The notes under the pieces were generated by a model. It did no database searches, had not been told where the DNA came from, and saw only the letters and a list, made by a program, of their open reading frames with translations. This document shows, piece by piece, positions 1 to 7,724 of a stretch of DNA of 64,000 bases. The stretch's first letter is position 1; each line of letters starts with the position of its first letter. Source of the DNA: Thermithiobacillus tepidarius DSM 3134. GTDB taxonomy: Bacteria > Pseudomonadota > Gammaproteobacteria > Acidithiobacillales > Thermithiobacillaceae. A program made the translations under genes and the position numbers. The stretch is from positions 41,139 to 105,138 of the forward strand of contig NZ_AUIS01000009.1 in assembly GCF_000423825.1 (NCBI RefSeq). Reading direction: 5' to 3'.

Positions 1-590
1 TCCGGCATGTTGTGGGAAGCCAGCAGCAAAGTCGCCCCGCTGCGGCGCTGGTAGTCCATGAGATAGCCGCGGATGCGATCAGCGGTGTCCGGATCGAGGG
101 ATGCGGTGGGCTCGTCCAGGAGCAGCAATTCCGGCTCGTTGAGCAGCGCCTTGGCCAGCGCCACCCGGGTCTTCTGGCCCGCCGACAGGGTGCCGTAGGG
201 CCGCTGCATGAAGGCGCCGAGGTCCAGCTCATCCGCGAGCTGGCCGATGCGCACCTGGATCCGTCGCAGGCCGTAAAGGCGCGCGTAGATGCCGAGGTTT
301 TCCGCCACGCTCAGGCGATGCGGCAGGTCCACATAGGGCGAATCGAAATTCATGCGCGGCAGCACCCGGTAGCGGTGGCGCAGCATGTCCTCGCCGAAGA
401 TGTGGATGCGCCCGGAGGTGGGCAGCAAAAGCCCCAGCAGCATGGCCAGCGTGGTGGTCTTGCCGGCGCCGTTGCCGCCCAGGAGCGCGCAGATGCTGCT
501 GCGGCGCACGGTGAAGCTGATACCGTCTACGGCGCGGACCTCGCCGTAGCGCTTGCAAAGCGCCTCCACCTGGATGGCGATATCGTTCAC
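1..590 (-). CDS. ABC transporter ATP-binding protein (3' end outside window)
   Basis: The ATPase subunit of an ABC transporter, of the type that pairs with a separate membrane permease; it powers transport at the inner face of the membrane. I translated it directly because its C-terminus runs off the left edge. About 196 residues are visible. The Walker A motif GGNGAGKTT is at residues 38-46, the signature LSAGQ at about 135-139, Walker B LLLLDEPT at 155-162 and the H-loop histidine at about 193. The start is GTG, with GGGGAG upstream, only 13 bp after the pepN stop, so it probably shares the pepN transcript. The motif order resembles ABC-2 type exporters (multidrug or polysaccharide efflux), but the substrate cannot be inferred without the permease, which would lie left of the window. 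Confidence 0.88.
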   Translation of the reverse strand, partial: MNDIAIQVEALCKRYGEVRAVDGISFTVRRSSICALLGGNGAGKTTTLAMLLGLLLPTSGRIHIFGEDMLRHRYRVLPRMNFDSPYVDLPHRLSVAENLGIYARLYGLRRIQVRIGQLADELDLGAFMQRPYGTLSAGQKTRVALAKALLNEPELLLLDEPTASLDPDTADRIRGYLMDYQRRSGATLLLASHNMP

Positions 591-603
591 GGTCCCGCTC
601 CCC

Positions 604-3255
604 TCAGGCGTCGGCCAGGCTCTTGGCGATGATCTCGTAGACGTCCTTGGACAGGCTCGGGGCCGCCAGGATGCGCTCGAGCTGGGCCCGCATCAGGGCC
701 TGGCGCCCGGCATCGAAGCGGCGCCAGCGGCTCAGGGCGGCGACCAGGCGCGCCGCCACCTGCGGGTTGAGGGGATCGAGCCGCAGCACCTGCTCGGCCA
801 CGAAGGCATAGCCCGCCCCGCCGGCGTCGTGGAAGTGCGCCGGGTTGCCGTGGGCGAAGGCGCCGATCAGCGCCCGCACCTTATTGGGATTTTTCAGCTC
901 GAAGGCCGGATGCTGCAGGAGCCGCTTGACCTCGTCCAGGGTGCCGGGCAGCTTGGCGGTGGCCTGGATCGTGAACCACTTGTCCACCACCAGGGCGTCA
1001 TGGCGCCAGCGCTCGTAGAAGGCGGCCAGCGCCTCGACGCGTTCGGCGCTGTCGCTGTTGGCCAGCAGGCCCAGGGCGCCGATGGCGTCGGTCATGTTGC
1101 CGGCGCTGCGGAACTGCGCCATGCAGCGCGCGCGCGGATCCGGCTCGTCCAGGCTCATGAGATAGCCGAGGCACAGATTTTTCAGGCTGCGCCGGCCGAT
1201 GGCGGCGCCGTCGATGCGATAGGGCCCTTCGTCCCGGTGGGCTTCGTAGGCGCGGAGCCAGTCGTCGCGCAACGCCTCGGCCAGAGCCCGGCGCAGGAAC
1301 TCGCGCACAACGTGGATGGCCTGCGGATCGACCACCTCCATGAGCTCGGCAACATAGCTTTCCGCCGGCAGGGTCAGCGCCAGTGCCTTGAAGGCCGGGT
1401 CCAGATCGGCGCTTTGCAAGGTCCTGGCATAGGCGTTCGCCAGGGCCGGATCGAGGGCGAGCGGCCGGCCGGCCCGATGCTCGTCGATCAGGCGCAGCAT
1501 CAGATTGCCGGCGAGCTGCTGGCCCGCCTCCCAGCGGCTGAAGGGATCGGTGTCGTGCGCCAGGAGGAAGGCGAGTTCGGCGTCGCCGTAGGCCATGCGC
1601 AGTTTGACCGGCGCCGAGAAGCCGCGCAGCAGGGACGGCACCGGCGCGCTCGGCACGTTGACGAAGCAAAAGCTTTCCTCGGTTTGGCGCAGATTCAGCA
1701 CCCGGCTGGTGCCGACGGGCGCCGCCTCTCCCGCCAGTTGCAGCGGGATTTCGCGGCCGTCGGCGTCCAGCAGGCCCAGAGCCAGCGGAATGTGCATGGG
1801 CGCCTTCTCCGGCTGCCCGGGCGTGGGCGGGCAGGACTGCCGCACGCGCAGAGTGTAGGCGCGCTCCGCGGCGTCATGGCTGCCCGCCACCTCCAGCACC
1901 GGCGTGCCCGCCTGGCTGTACCACAGGCGAAACTGACCGAGATCGGCACCGTTGGCATCTTCCATGCACTTGACGAAGTCCTCGGTGGTGACCGCCTGGC
2001 CGTCGTGGCGCTCGAAATAGAGGTCCATGCCCTGGCGGAAGCCGGCCGGGCCCAGCAGGGTGTGCATCATGCGGATGACTTCGGCGCCCTTTTCGTAGAC
2101 GGTGGCGGTGTAGAAGTTGCTGATCTCGATGTAGGACTCGGGCCGCACCGGATGCGCCATGGGGCCGGCGTCCTCGGGGAACTGGGCGCTGCGCAGGCGC
2201 TTGACGTCGTTGATGCGCTTGACGGCGCGCGAACCCATGTCGGCCGAGAATTCCTGATCGCGGAAGACGGTGAGCCCCTCCTTGAGGCTCAACTGGAACC
2301 AGTCGCGGCAGGTGATGCGGTTGCCGGTCCAGTTGTGGAAATACTCGTGGCCGATGACCGCCTCGATGCCCTCGTAATCGCTGTCGGTGGCCGTGTCCGG
2401 CCGGGCCAGCACGTACTTGGAGTTGAAGATGTTGAGGCCCTTGTTCTCCATGGCGCCCATGTTGAAGTCGTCCACGGCGACGATCATGTAGACGTCCAGG
2501 TCGTACTCACGCCCGTAGACATCCTCGTCCCACTGCATGGCCTGCTTGAGGGAACGCATGGCGTGCTCGCACTTGTCGGCATTCTGCCGTTGCACATAGA
2601 GGTGCAGGGCCACCGGCCGGCCCGAGCGGGTGGTGAAGCTGTCCTCGATGCGCACCAGATCGCCGGCCACGAGAGCGAAGAGATAGGACGGCTTGGGAAA
2701 AGGGTCCTGCCAGCGAGCCCAGTGGCGGCCGTCGTCCAGCACCCCGCTTTCCACCAGGTTGCCGTTCGACAGCAACACCGGATAGCGGGCCTGCTCCGCC
2801 ACGATGGTAGTGCTGTAACGGGCCATCACGTCCGGGCGATCGGGGAAATAAGTGATGCGGCGAAAACCCTGCGCCTCGCATTGGGTGCAGAAGTTGCCGC
2901 CGGATTTGTAGAGGCCCTCCAGGGCGGTGTTTTCCTGCGGATTGAGGCGGGTGACGATTTCCAGGGTGCAGGCGGCGGGCGGCGCGGCGATGACGAGCCG
3001 TTCGCTGTCCACCGCGTACGCGTCCGGCGCGAGCTGCCGGCCGTCCATGGCCACCGATACCAGCTCCAGCGCCTGGCCGTCCAGCACCAGCGGCGGCGCG
3101 CCCGCCCCGCCGTCCGGGTTGCACCGCAGGCCCAGGCGCGATCTGACCGTGCTGACCGCCTCGCCCAGTTCGAAATGCAGATCCACCGTATCGACCAGAT
3201 AGGCCGGCGGCATGTAATCCTTCAGATAGATGACTTGCGGGGCATCCTTTGACAT
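604..3255 (-). CDS. pepN: aminopeptidase N (M1 family zinc metallopeptidase)
   Basis: A cytoplasmic zinc aminopeptidase that removes N-terminal residues during peptide turnover. It has 883 residues, the usual size of proteobacterial PepN. The substrate-anchoring GAMEN motif is at about 267-271, the zinc site HEYFH at about 303-307 and the third zinc ligand Glu in KEGL at about 326. All catalytic elements are intact. I chose the ATG of MSKDAP because AGGA lies nine bases upstream; an ATG two codons earlier and a further possible start at 3273 have poorer spacing. The gene is followed closely by the ABC ATPase gene on the same strand. Confidence 0.96.
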   Translation of the reverse strand: MSKDAPQVIYLKDYMPPAYLVDTVDLHFELGEAVSTVRSRLGLRCNPDGGAGAPPLVLDGQALELVSVAMDGRQLAPDAYAVDSERLVIAAPPAACTLEIVTRLNPQENTALEGLYKSGGNFCTQCEAQGFRRITYFPDRPDVMARYSTTIVAEQARYPVLLSNGNLVESGVLDDGRHWARWQDPFPKPSYLFALVAGDLVRIEDSFTTRSGRPVALHLYVQRQNADKCEHAMRSLKQAMQWDEDVYGREYDLDVYMIVAVDDFNMGAMENKGLNIFNSKYVLARPDTATDSDYEGIEAVIGHEYFHNWTGNRITCRDWFQLSLKEGLTVFRDQEFSADMGSRAVKRINDVKRLRSAQFPEDAGPMAHPVRPESYIEISNFYTATVYEKGAEVIRMMHTLLGPAGFRQGMDLYFERHDGQAVTTEDFVKCMEDANGADLGQFRLWYSQAGTPVLEVAGSHDAAERAYTLRVRQSCPPTPGQPEKAPMHIPLALGLLDADGREIPLQLAGEAAPVGTSRVLNLRQTEESFCFVNVPSAPVPSLLRGFSAPVKLRMAYGDAELAFLLAHDTDPFSRWEAGQQLAGNLMLRLIDEHRAGRPLALDPALANAYARTLQSADLDPAFKALALTLPAESYVAELMEVVDPQAIHVVREFLRRALAEALRDDWLRAYEAHRDEGPYRIDGAAIGRRSLKNLCLGYLMSLDEPDPRARCMAQFRSAGNMTDAIGALGLLANSDSAERVEALAAFYERWRHDALVVDKWFTIQATAKLPGTLDEVKRLLQHPAFELKNPNKVRALIGAFAHGNPAHFHDAGGAGYAFVAEQVLRLDPLNPQVAARLVAALSRWRRFDAGRQALMRAQLERILAAPSLSKDVYEIIAKSLADA

Positions 3256-3330
3256 GACCATTCTTCCTGGCAAAACGAAGGATACGGGCCGCGCGCCGCG
3301 GCCCGAGGAAAGGCAACAGGGAAGCGGGCT

Positions 3331-3558
3331 TCAGAGCTTGCGTTTTTCCCGCTGCTTGGCCGTCAGCGTAAGCAGCGGCGCCAGCATCTGCTTTTCCGTG
3401 GCCGTGACCTGCCCATCCTGCTCGATGGCGTGGCGCCCCAGGCGCTCCAGTTCCAGCAGCTCCTCGTCGCTGAGGGCGTCGAAGTTGAACTGACCGCCAT
3501 ACTTGGCTTCCAGCTCATCGAAAAAGAAGGCCACGGCGGGCTTGTAGTCGTCCATCAT
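3331..3558 (-). CDS. small hypothetical protein downstream of thioredoxin
   Basis: A protein of 75 residues (74 if the second ATG is used) that I do not recognise. It is acidic in the middle and ends in a basic tail (KQREKRKL). The sequence suggests two or three helices, with no signal peptide, membrane segment or cysteines. It begins 12 bp after the thioredoxin stop on the same strand, so the two are almost certainly co-transcribed. Beyond that link to thioredoxin I can propose no function. A GC-rich inverted repeat (3286-3304) lies between it and pepN but has no T-tract. Confidence 0.7.
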   Translation of the reverse strand: MMDDYKPAVAFFFDELEAKYGGQFNFDALSDEELLELERLGRHAIEQDGQVTATEKQMLAPLLTLTAKQREKRKL

Positions 3559-3570
3559 GTCGCGTGCCGC

Positions 3571-3957
3571 CTAGGGATTGGGCTGCTGACCCTGCTGGGC
3601 CTGCTGCTCGGCGATGTCCTTGTGCACCTGGGCCATGTCGAGCTCCCTGGCCTGGGTGATCACCTGCTCCAGGGCCGAGGCCGGCAAGGCGCCGGGCTGG
3701 GAAAACAGGATCACCTTCTCCCGGAAGATCATCAGGGTCGGAATGGAACGGATCTGGAAGTAGCCGGCCAGTTCCTGCTCCTCTTCCGTGTTGACCTTGG
3801 CGAAGACCACATCCGGAAACTTCTCGGAAGCGGCCTCGTAGGTGGGGGCGAAGGACCGGCAGGGGGCGCACCAGGGGGCCCAGAAATCGACGATTATCAT
3901 GTCGTTGCCGGTGATCACCTCTTCGAAGTTGTCCTTGGTCAGCTCTACTGTGGCCAT
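3571..3957 (-). CDS. thioredoxin-fold protein with CAPC active site
   Basis: A thioredoxin-like disulfide reductase of 128 residues. The thioredoxin fold covers about residues 1-108. The active site reads WCAPC at 29-33, so the usual CGPC dipeptide Gly-Pro is replaced by Ala-Pro. The cis-proline segment (RSIPTLMIF) is present. There is no signal peptide, so it is cytoplasmic. After the fold comes a tail of about 20 residues rich in Gln and Ala (AEQQAQQGQQPNP), which classical thioredoxin lacks. I chose the ATG of MATVEL because the thioredoxin homology begins there; the open frame upstream continues to 4500 without homology. It is probably co-transcribed with the 75-residue protein that follows. 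Confidence 0.9.
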   Translation of the reverse strand: MATVELTKDNFEEVITGNDMIIVDFWAPWCAPCRSFAPTYEAASEKFPDVVFAKVNTEEEQELAGYFQIRSIPTLMIFREKVILFSQPGALPASALEQVITQARELDMAQVHKDIAEQQAQQGQQPNP

Positions 3958-4158
3958 GATTCGGGTCCTTGGTCCGGTAAATGAGGGGATATTGTAACAC
4001 CGGTGCGCATCCAGGGACGAGCCGAAGGGCTTAGAGCCCTGAGCTGGCGAGCAGGAACTTAAATAAGATGTTCTTGTCCCATTACCCGTGCGCCTGCAGC
4101 GCGCACCGCCCCGGCTCCCGCCGGGACGCGTTACCAACAGCATCGAGAGAGGAAGCTT

Positions 4159-4434
4159 GTGAAAAAGAGAGCCCTGCTTATTGGCGCCCTGCTGACCCTG
4201 GGCACCGCCCTGCCCGCTCTGGCCGATCACAACAGCAAGTTCGGCGAGGGCACCGCCCTGGATCCGCTCGGCATCCACGAAGCCCGCTTCGACAGCCTGT
4301 CCAGCGGCACCGACGATCCCTTCATGGGCGGCCAATTGATCACCACCGATCCGGGTACCGTCGATCCCAGCCGCGCGGCGCCGGACACGGTGACGCCGCT
4401 CGGCATCCTGGATGCGCTCGGCCTCGGGCGCTAG
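4159..4434 (+). CDS. small exported hypothetical protein
   Basis: A protein of 91 residues starting at GTG, with GAGAGGAAG well placed upstream. The N-terminus (MKKRALLIGALL, then alanine-rich) is a clear Sec signal peptide, probably cut after ALA at about residue 22. The mature part of about 70 residues is acidic and rich in Asp, Thr, Gly and Pro, with no cysteine. I recognise no family. A good terminator follows 25 bp after the stop, so it appears to be a single-gene unit. Confidence 0.72.
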   Translation: MKKRALLIGALLTLGTALPALADHNSKFGEGTALDPLGIHEARFDSLSSGTDDPFMGGQLITTDPGTVDPSRAAPDTVTPLGILDALGLGR

Positions 4435-4458
4435 CCCTCCTTCCTCCCGCCATCCTTG

Positions 4459-4485
4459 CGGCCGCCTCCGGGCGGCCGTTTCTTT
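4459..4485 (+). terminator. rho-independent terminator after the small exported protein gene
   Basis: A perfect eight-base-pair GC stem (CGGCCGCC / GGCGGCCG) with a four-base loop, followed by TTTCTTT. It lies 25 bp after the stop codon. Confidence 0.8.
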
Positions 4486-4560
4486 GGCGGTGCCCAGCAC
4501 CTGTCATCTGCCAGGCTGCCTGCTTCGTTGATACAGCATGGAGCCAAGCAGGAGCCCGCC

Positions 4561-5001
4561 ATGAACATCCTTTTCTTGCGTCGCACCCTCATCCTTGCGC
4601 CCGTGTTCGGGCTCGGTTTTTTGCCCGCCTGCGCGGTCTCGCCCCCACCGCCGCCGGCCTATGGTCCGCCGCCGGCCGTAGCCTATGCCGGCCCACCCGT
4701 CATGGTGTGGGTGCCGGAAGCCAACGCTTACGTGGCCTACCGCTCGCCTTACCGGATCTTCTTCCGGAGCGGCAACTACTACCATTACAACCGCGGCCAG
4801 TGGTACGCCGGCCCCGGCTACAGCGGCCCCTGGAGCCATGTGGGTCCCGATCGGCTGCCGCCGAGCCTGCTCCGCTTCCGTGAAGAGCACTGGAACCGCT
4901 ACCAGCTGGAAGCGGAGCGCGGTTACCGGCGCGGCGGCTGGGAGCCGGGTCATCGGCCCTTCCGTGCCCATCCCGGCCGCGGAGGCGGCCGGAGCCGCTG
5001 A
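4561..5001 (+). CDS. predicted lipoprotein, Tyr/Pro/Gly-rich
   Basis: A protein of 146 residues with an N-terminal hydrophobic segment ending in LPAC (cysteine at about 24), which fits a lipoprotein signal. The mature part is rich in Pro, Tyr, Gly and Trp. It contains a motif of the type YNRGQWYAGPGYSGPW followed by VGPDRLPPSLL, seen in a loose group of proteobacterial exported proteins of unknown function. The C-terminus is arginine- and glycine-rich. The start is the ATG after GCAGGAGCCCGCC; the open frame extends upstream without coding character. It is a single gene between a terminator and selO. Confidence 0.75.
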   Translation: MNILFLRRTLILAPVFGLGFLPACAVSPPPPPAYGPPPAVAYAGPPVMVWVPEANAYVAYRSPYRIFFRSGNYYHYNRGQWYAGPGYSGPWSHVGPDRLPPSLLRFREEHWNRYQLEAERGYRRGGWEPGHRPFRAHPGRGGGRSR

Positions 5002-5130
5002 ACGCTTGCGGCAGAAAACCGGGTTTGACCGGGGAGGCAGACGGGCGGCGTCAGAAATCGTATAATTTTTGACTCAGCCTGCCTCTCATCCGCCCGGCGC
5101 ACCCGCTCGCGCCCGCAACCTTGAGCACCC

Positions 5131-6600
5131 ATGCGTCCACTCGAAGACCTGGATTTCGACAACAGTTTCGCCCGCCTGCCGGAGCCTTTTTACAGCCGGG
5201 TCATGCCCACGCCGGTGCCCGCGCCCGAGCTGCTGAGCTACAACGAAACCGCCGCTGCCCTGCTCGATCTCGATCCGCGCGAAGCGCAGCGGCCCGAGTT
5301 CGTGGAGTATTTCAGCGGCAACCGGCCGCTGCCCGGCAGCGAACCGCTGGCCGCGCTCTATGCCGGCCATCAGTTCGGCCATTACGTGCCGCAGCTCGGC
5401 GACGGGCGCGCCATCCTGTTGGGCGAAGTGCGCAACCGCGCCGGCGAGCGCTGGGAACTGCAATTGAAGGGCGCCGGGCGTACGCCCTATTCCCGCGGCG
5501 GCGACGGCCGCGCGGTGCTGCGTTCCACCATCCGCGAGTACCTGTGCAGCGAGGCCATGCACGGGCTTGGCATCCCGAGCACGCGCGCCCTGTGCATCGT
5601 CGGCAGCGAGCTGGAGGTCTATCGGGAAAGCGTGGAGCGCGGCGCCGTGCTGCTGCGCCTGGCGCCCTCGCACGTGCGCTTCGGCTCCTTCGAAGTCTTC
5701 TTCTACCGCGACCAGCACGCGGAGCTGAAGCTATTGGCCGACTACGTGATCGAGCGCCACTACCCTGAACTGGTCGACAGAGATGACAAATACGTCCGCT
5801 TCTTCCAGGAGGTGGTGCTGCGCACGGCGCGGCTGCTGGCCCAGTGGCAGGCGGTGGGCTTTGCCCACGGCGTCATGAACACGGACAACATGTCCATCCT
5901 CGGCCTCACCCTGGACTACGGCCCCTTCGGCTTCCTGGACCGCTACGATCCGGGCTTCATCTGCAACCACTCCGACCATGCCGGCCGCTATGCCTTCGAC
6001 CGCCAGCCGCAGATCGGCCTGTGGAACCTCACCGCGCTGGCCCAGGCGCTCTCGCCGCTGGTGCCGGTGGAAGCGGCGCGGGAAGCCTTGGGCCGCTACG
6101 GGCCGGCTTATGCGACGCACTATGTGGAGCTCATGTGCGCCAAGCTCGGCTTGCGCGATCACACCCGCGAGGACATCCCGCTGGTGACCGACCTGCTGCA
6201 GCTCCTGCACGCCAGCCAAGTGGATTACACCGGCTTTTTCCGCGCCTTGGGCGGCTTCAGCACCGAAACGGCCGCGGCCAACGCGCCCCTGCGCGATCTC
6301 TTCATCGACCGCGTCGCCTTCGACGCCTGGGCGGCGCGCTACCGCACCCGCCTGCTGGCCGACGGCAGCCCGGATGGTGAGCGCAAGGCGCGCATGGCGC
6401 GCGTCAACCCCAAGTACGTGCTGCGCAATTACCTGGCCCAGATCGCCATCGACCGCGCAGTGGAGGCGCGCGATTACTCTGAGATCGATCGCCTGCTGGC
6501 ATTGTTGCGCCGCCCCTACGACGAGCAGCCGGACATGCAGGCCTACGCCGCCCCGCCCCCGGACTGGGCACAGCACATCCAGGTAAGCTGCTCGTCCTGA
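5131..6600 (+). CDS. selO: SelO family protein adenylyltransferase (YdiU)
   Basis: A pseudokinase-fold enzyme that transfers AMP from ATP to Ser, Thr or Tyr residues of target proteins, a role linked to oxidative-stress resistance in this family. It has 489 residues, normal for bacterial SelO. Family landmarks include LYAGHQFGHYVPQLGDGRA in the N-terminal lobe, KGAGRTPYSRGGDGRAVLR, and the active-site segment GVMNTDNMS at about 248-256. The protein ends in VSCSS; the cysteine third from the end sits where eukaryotic SelO carries selenocysteine and E. coli SelO has a redox-active cysteine. There is no signal peptide. It appears to be a single gene. Confidence 0.95.
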   Translation: MRPLEDLDFDNSFARLPEPFYSRVMPTPVPAPELLSYNETAAALLDLDPREAQRPEFVEYFSGNRPLPGSEPLAALYAGHQFGHYVPQLGDGRAILLGEVRNRAGERWELQLKGAGRTPYSRGGDGRAVLRSTIREYLCSEAMHGLGIPSTRALCIVGSELEVYRESVERGAVLLRLAPSHVRFGSFEVFFYRDQHAELKLLADYVIERHYPELVDRDDKYVRFFQEVVLRTARLLAQWQAVGFAHGVMNTDNMSILGLTLDYGPFGFLDRYDPGFICNHSDHAGRYAFDRQPQIGLWNLTALAQALSPLVPVEAAREALGRYGPAYATHYVELMCAKLGLRDHTREDIPLVTDLLQLLHASQVDYTGFFRALGGFSTETAAANAPLRDLFIDRVAFDAWAARYRTRLLADGSPDGERKARMARVNPKYVLRNYLAQIAIDRAVEARDYSEIDRLLALLRRPYDEQPDMQAYAAPPPDWAQHIQVSCSS

Positions 6601-7015
6601 CAGGCAGGATGAGTGCCCGGACCGGCCCCGCTGTCCCCCGCTTGTAAGGTTTCCCTTACAAAAAAATCAGGATTTCCCGATACTCGACATCTCGAGCATC
6701 GGCGAAGATTGAGCGCTTGAGAAAGCAGCCATGCTGCACCGGCTCTGCCCAGGTTGCCGGTGAAAGCCGGCAGGCAGGGCGTGGCACCGGGCAAGGCAAA
6801 AAAAAACAAATCACCACAACGTCCGTCAGCCGGCAACCGCGGTTTTGCACATCGCAATATTGTAATATTGTTACATTCTGTGCATACTCCCCGCCCCAAG
6901 CTGCATTCTCGACGGCGCCTGTCTCCAGGCCGCCGTTTGCCAAACTTTTCTCAATACAATCAAAGCTAAACCGTGCAAACGGTAACAGTATCCTGACACT
7001 GTAAAGGAAGTGGGT
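6601..7015. other. 415-bp intergenic region between selO and tsdB
   Basis: No coding sequence is convincing here. It holds an inverted repeat just after selO (TTGTAAGG / CCTTACAA with a four-base loop, 6643-6662). An A-run follows on the plus strand rather than a T-run, so this is not a standard terminator for selO. An AT-rich stretch at 6850-6890 carries overlapping dyads and a promoter-like pair (separate entry). The tsdB ribosome binding site AAGGAAG is at 7004-7010. The sequence is much more AT-rich than its surroundings. Confidence 0.6.
6855..6888 (+). promoter_or_regulatory. candidate tsdBA promoter with overlapping operator dyads
   Basis: A sigma70-like pair is present: TTGTAA at 6860-6865 and CATACT at 6883-6888, 17 bp apart. 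Overlapping the -35 are two dyads: CAATAT-TGTA-ATATTG (6855-6870) and TGTAA-tattg-TTACA (6861-6875). A dyad covering the -35 fits control by a dimeric repressor, for example of the ArsR type. The regulator is unknown and no regulator gene adjoins. The predicted leader is about 120 nt. Confidence 0.4.
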
Positions 7016-7681
7016 ATGCGCAAGATCAAAAGCACCGCATTGTTGATGGGTCTGCTGGCTGCGGGATCGGTGTATGCGGACAACGAGAACGGCCGCAACA
7101 TCGTGATGCAGGGCAACGGCAAGGGCGCCACCGCCTGCATGTCCTGCCATCAGGCCGACGGCGCCGGCATGGCCGCCGCCGGATTCCCGCGTCTGTCCGG
7201 CTTGAGCGCCGAATACCTGGCGCAGCAGCTCAAGAGCTTCAAGGATGGCAGCCGCGACAACCCCATGATGAAGCCCATTGCCGCCGCCATGAGCGATGCG
7301 GAGATCAAGGACGTGGCGGAATACTATGCCGCCCAGAAAGCCCCCTTCCAAGCACCCGCCCCGGTCGCCGCCGACCTGCTGAAAGCGGGTGAGCGCCTGG
7401 CCAAGCACGGCAACTGGAGCAAGGATGTCCCCGCCTGCATCCAGTGCCACGGCGCCGACGGCACCGGTGTCGGTCAGTTCCCGGGCATCGCCGGCCAGCA
7501 CGCCAGCTACATCAGCAACCAGATCCAGGCCTGGAAGGCCGGCACGCGCCGCAACGATCCCGTCGGCCTGATGAAATCCGTCTCCGGCAAGTTGAGCGCG
7601 AAGGAAATCGAGGCGGTTGCCGCCTACTTCGCCAGCTTGCCGGCAGTGGATGCAGGCCAGGACAAGACGGCGGCCAAATAA
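7016..7681 (+). CDS. tsdB: diheme c4-type cytochrome, TsdB-like
   Basis: A periplasmic diheme cytochrome c of 221 residues that probably accepts electrons from TsdA and passes them towards the terminal oxidase. The signal peptide ends at VYA, about residue 21. Heme motifs CMSCH (41-45) and CIQCH (141-145) lie exactly 100 residues apart. Candidate distal methionines are in NPMMKP (near 85) and GLMKS (186), about 100 apart, so the protein is an internal duplication as in cytochrome c4. I chose the ATG at 7016 (AAGGAAG six bases upstream) over a GTG two codons earlier. It lies 43 bp upstream of tsdA, the tsdBA arrangement known from Pseudomonas stutzeri and Thiomonas. On sequence alone it could be a general cytochrome c4; the context favours TsdB. 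Confidence 0.88.
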   Translation: MRKIKSTALLMGLLAAGSVYADNENGRNIVMQGNGKGATACMSCHQADGAGMAAAGFPRLSGLSAEYLAQQLKSFKDGSRDNPMMKPIAAAMSDAEIKDVAEYYAAQKAPFQAPAPVAADLLKAGERLAKHGNWSKDVPACIQCHGADGTGVGQFPGIAGQHASYISNQIQAWKAGTRRNDPVGLMKSVSGKLSAKEIEAVAAYFASLPAVDAGQDKTAAK

Positions 7682-7724
7682 GCCCGCCGGCGTGCGTGTT
7701 TTTTACCAGTTTTAGGAGCTTTAC

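Noticed and set aside
553..3252. Very long plus-strand open frame (899 codons)
   Set aside because: It is exactly antisense to pepN, whose motifs are complete. Its translation is rich in His, Gln, Gly and Arg without domains, typical of antisense frames in GC-rich genes.
3286..3304. GC-rich inverted repeat between the 75-residue gene and pepN as a terminator
   Set aside because: The stem GGGCCGCG/CGCGGCCC has no T-run on either strand. It may only be a stability element, or chance in GC-rich sequence.
6643..6662. Hairpin after selO as a terminator
   Set aside because: The stem is eight pairs but is followed by As rather than Ts on the coding strand, so it would not act as a standard terminator for selO.
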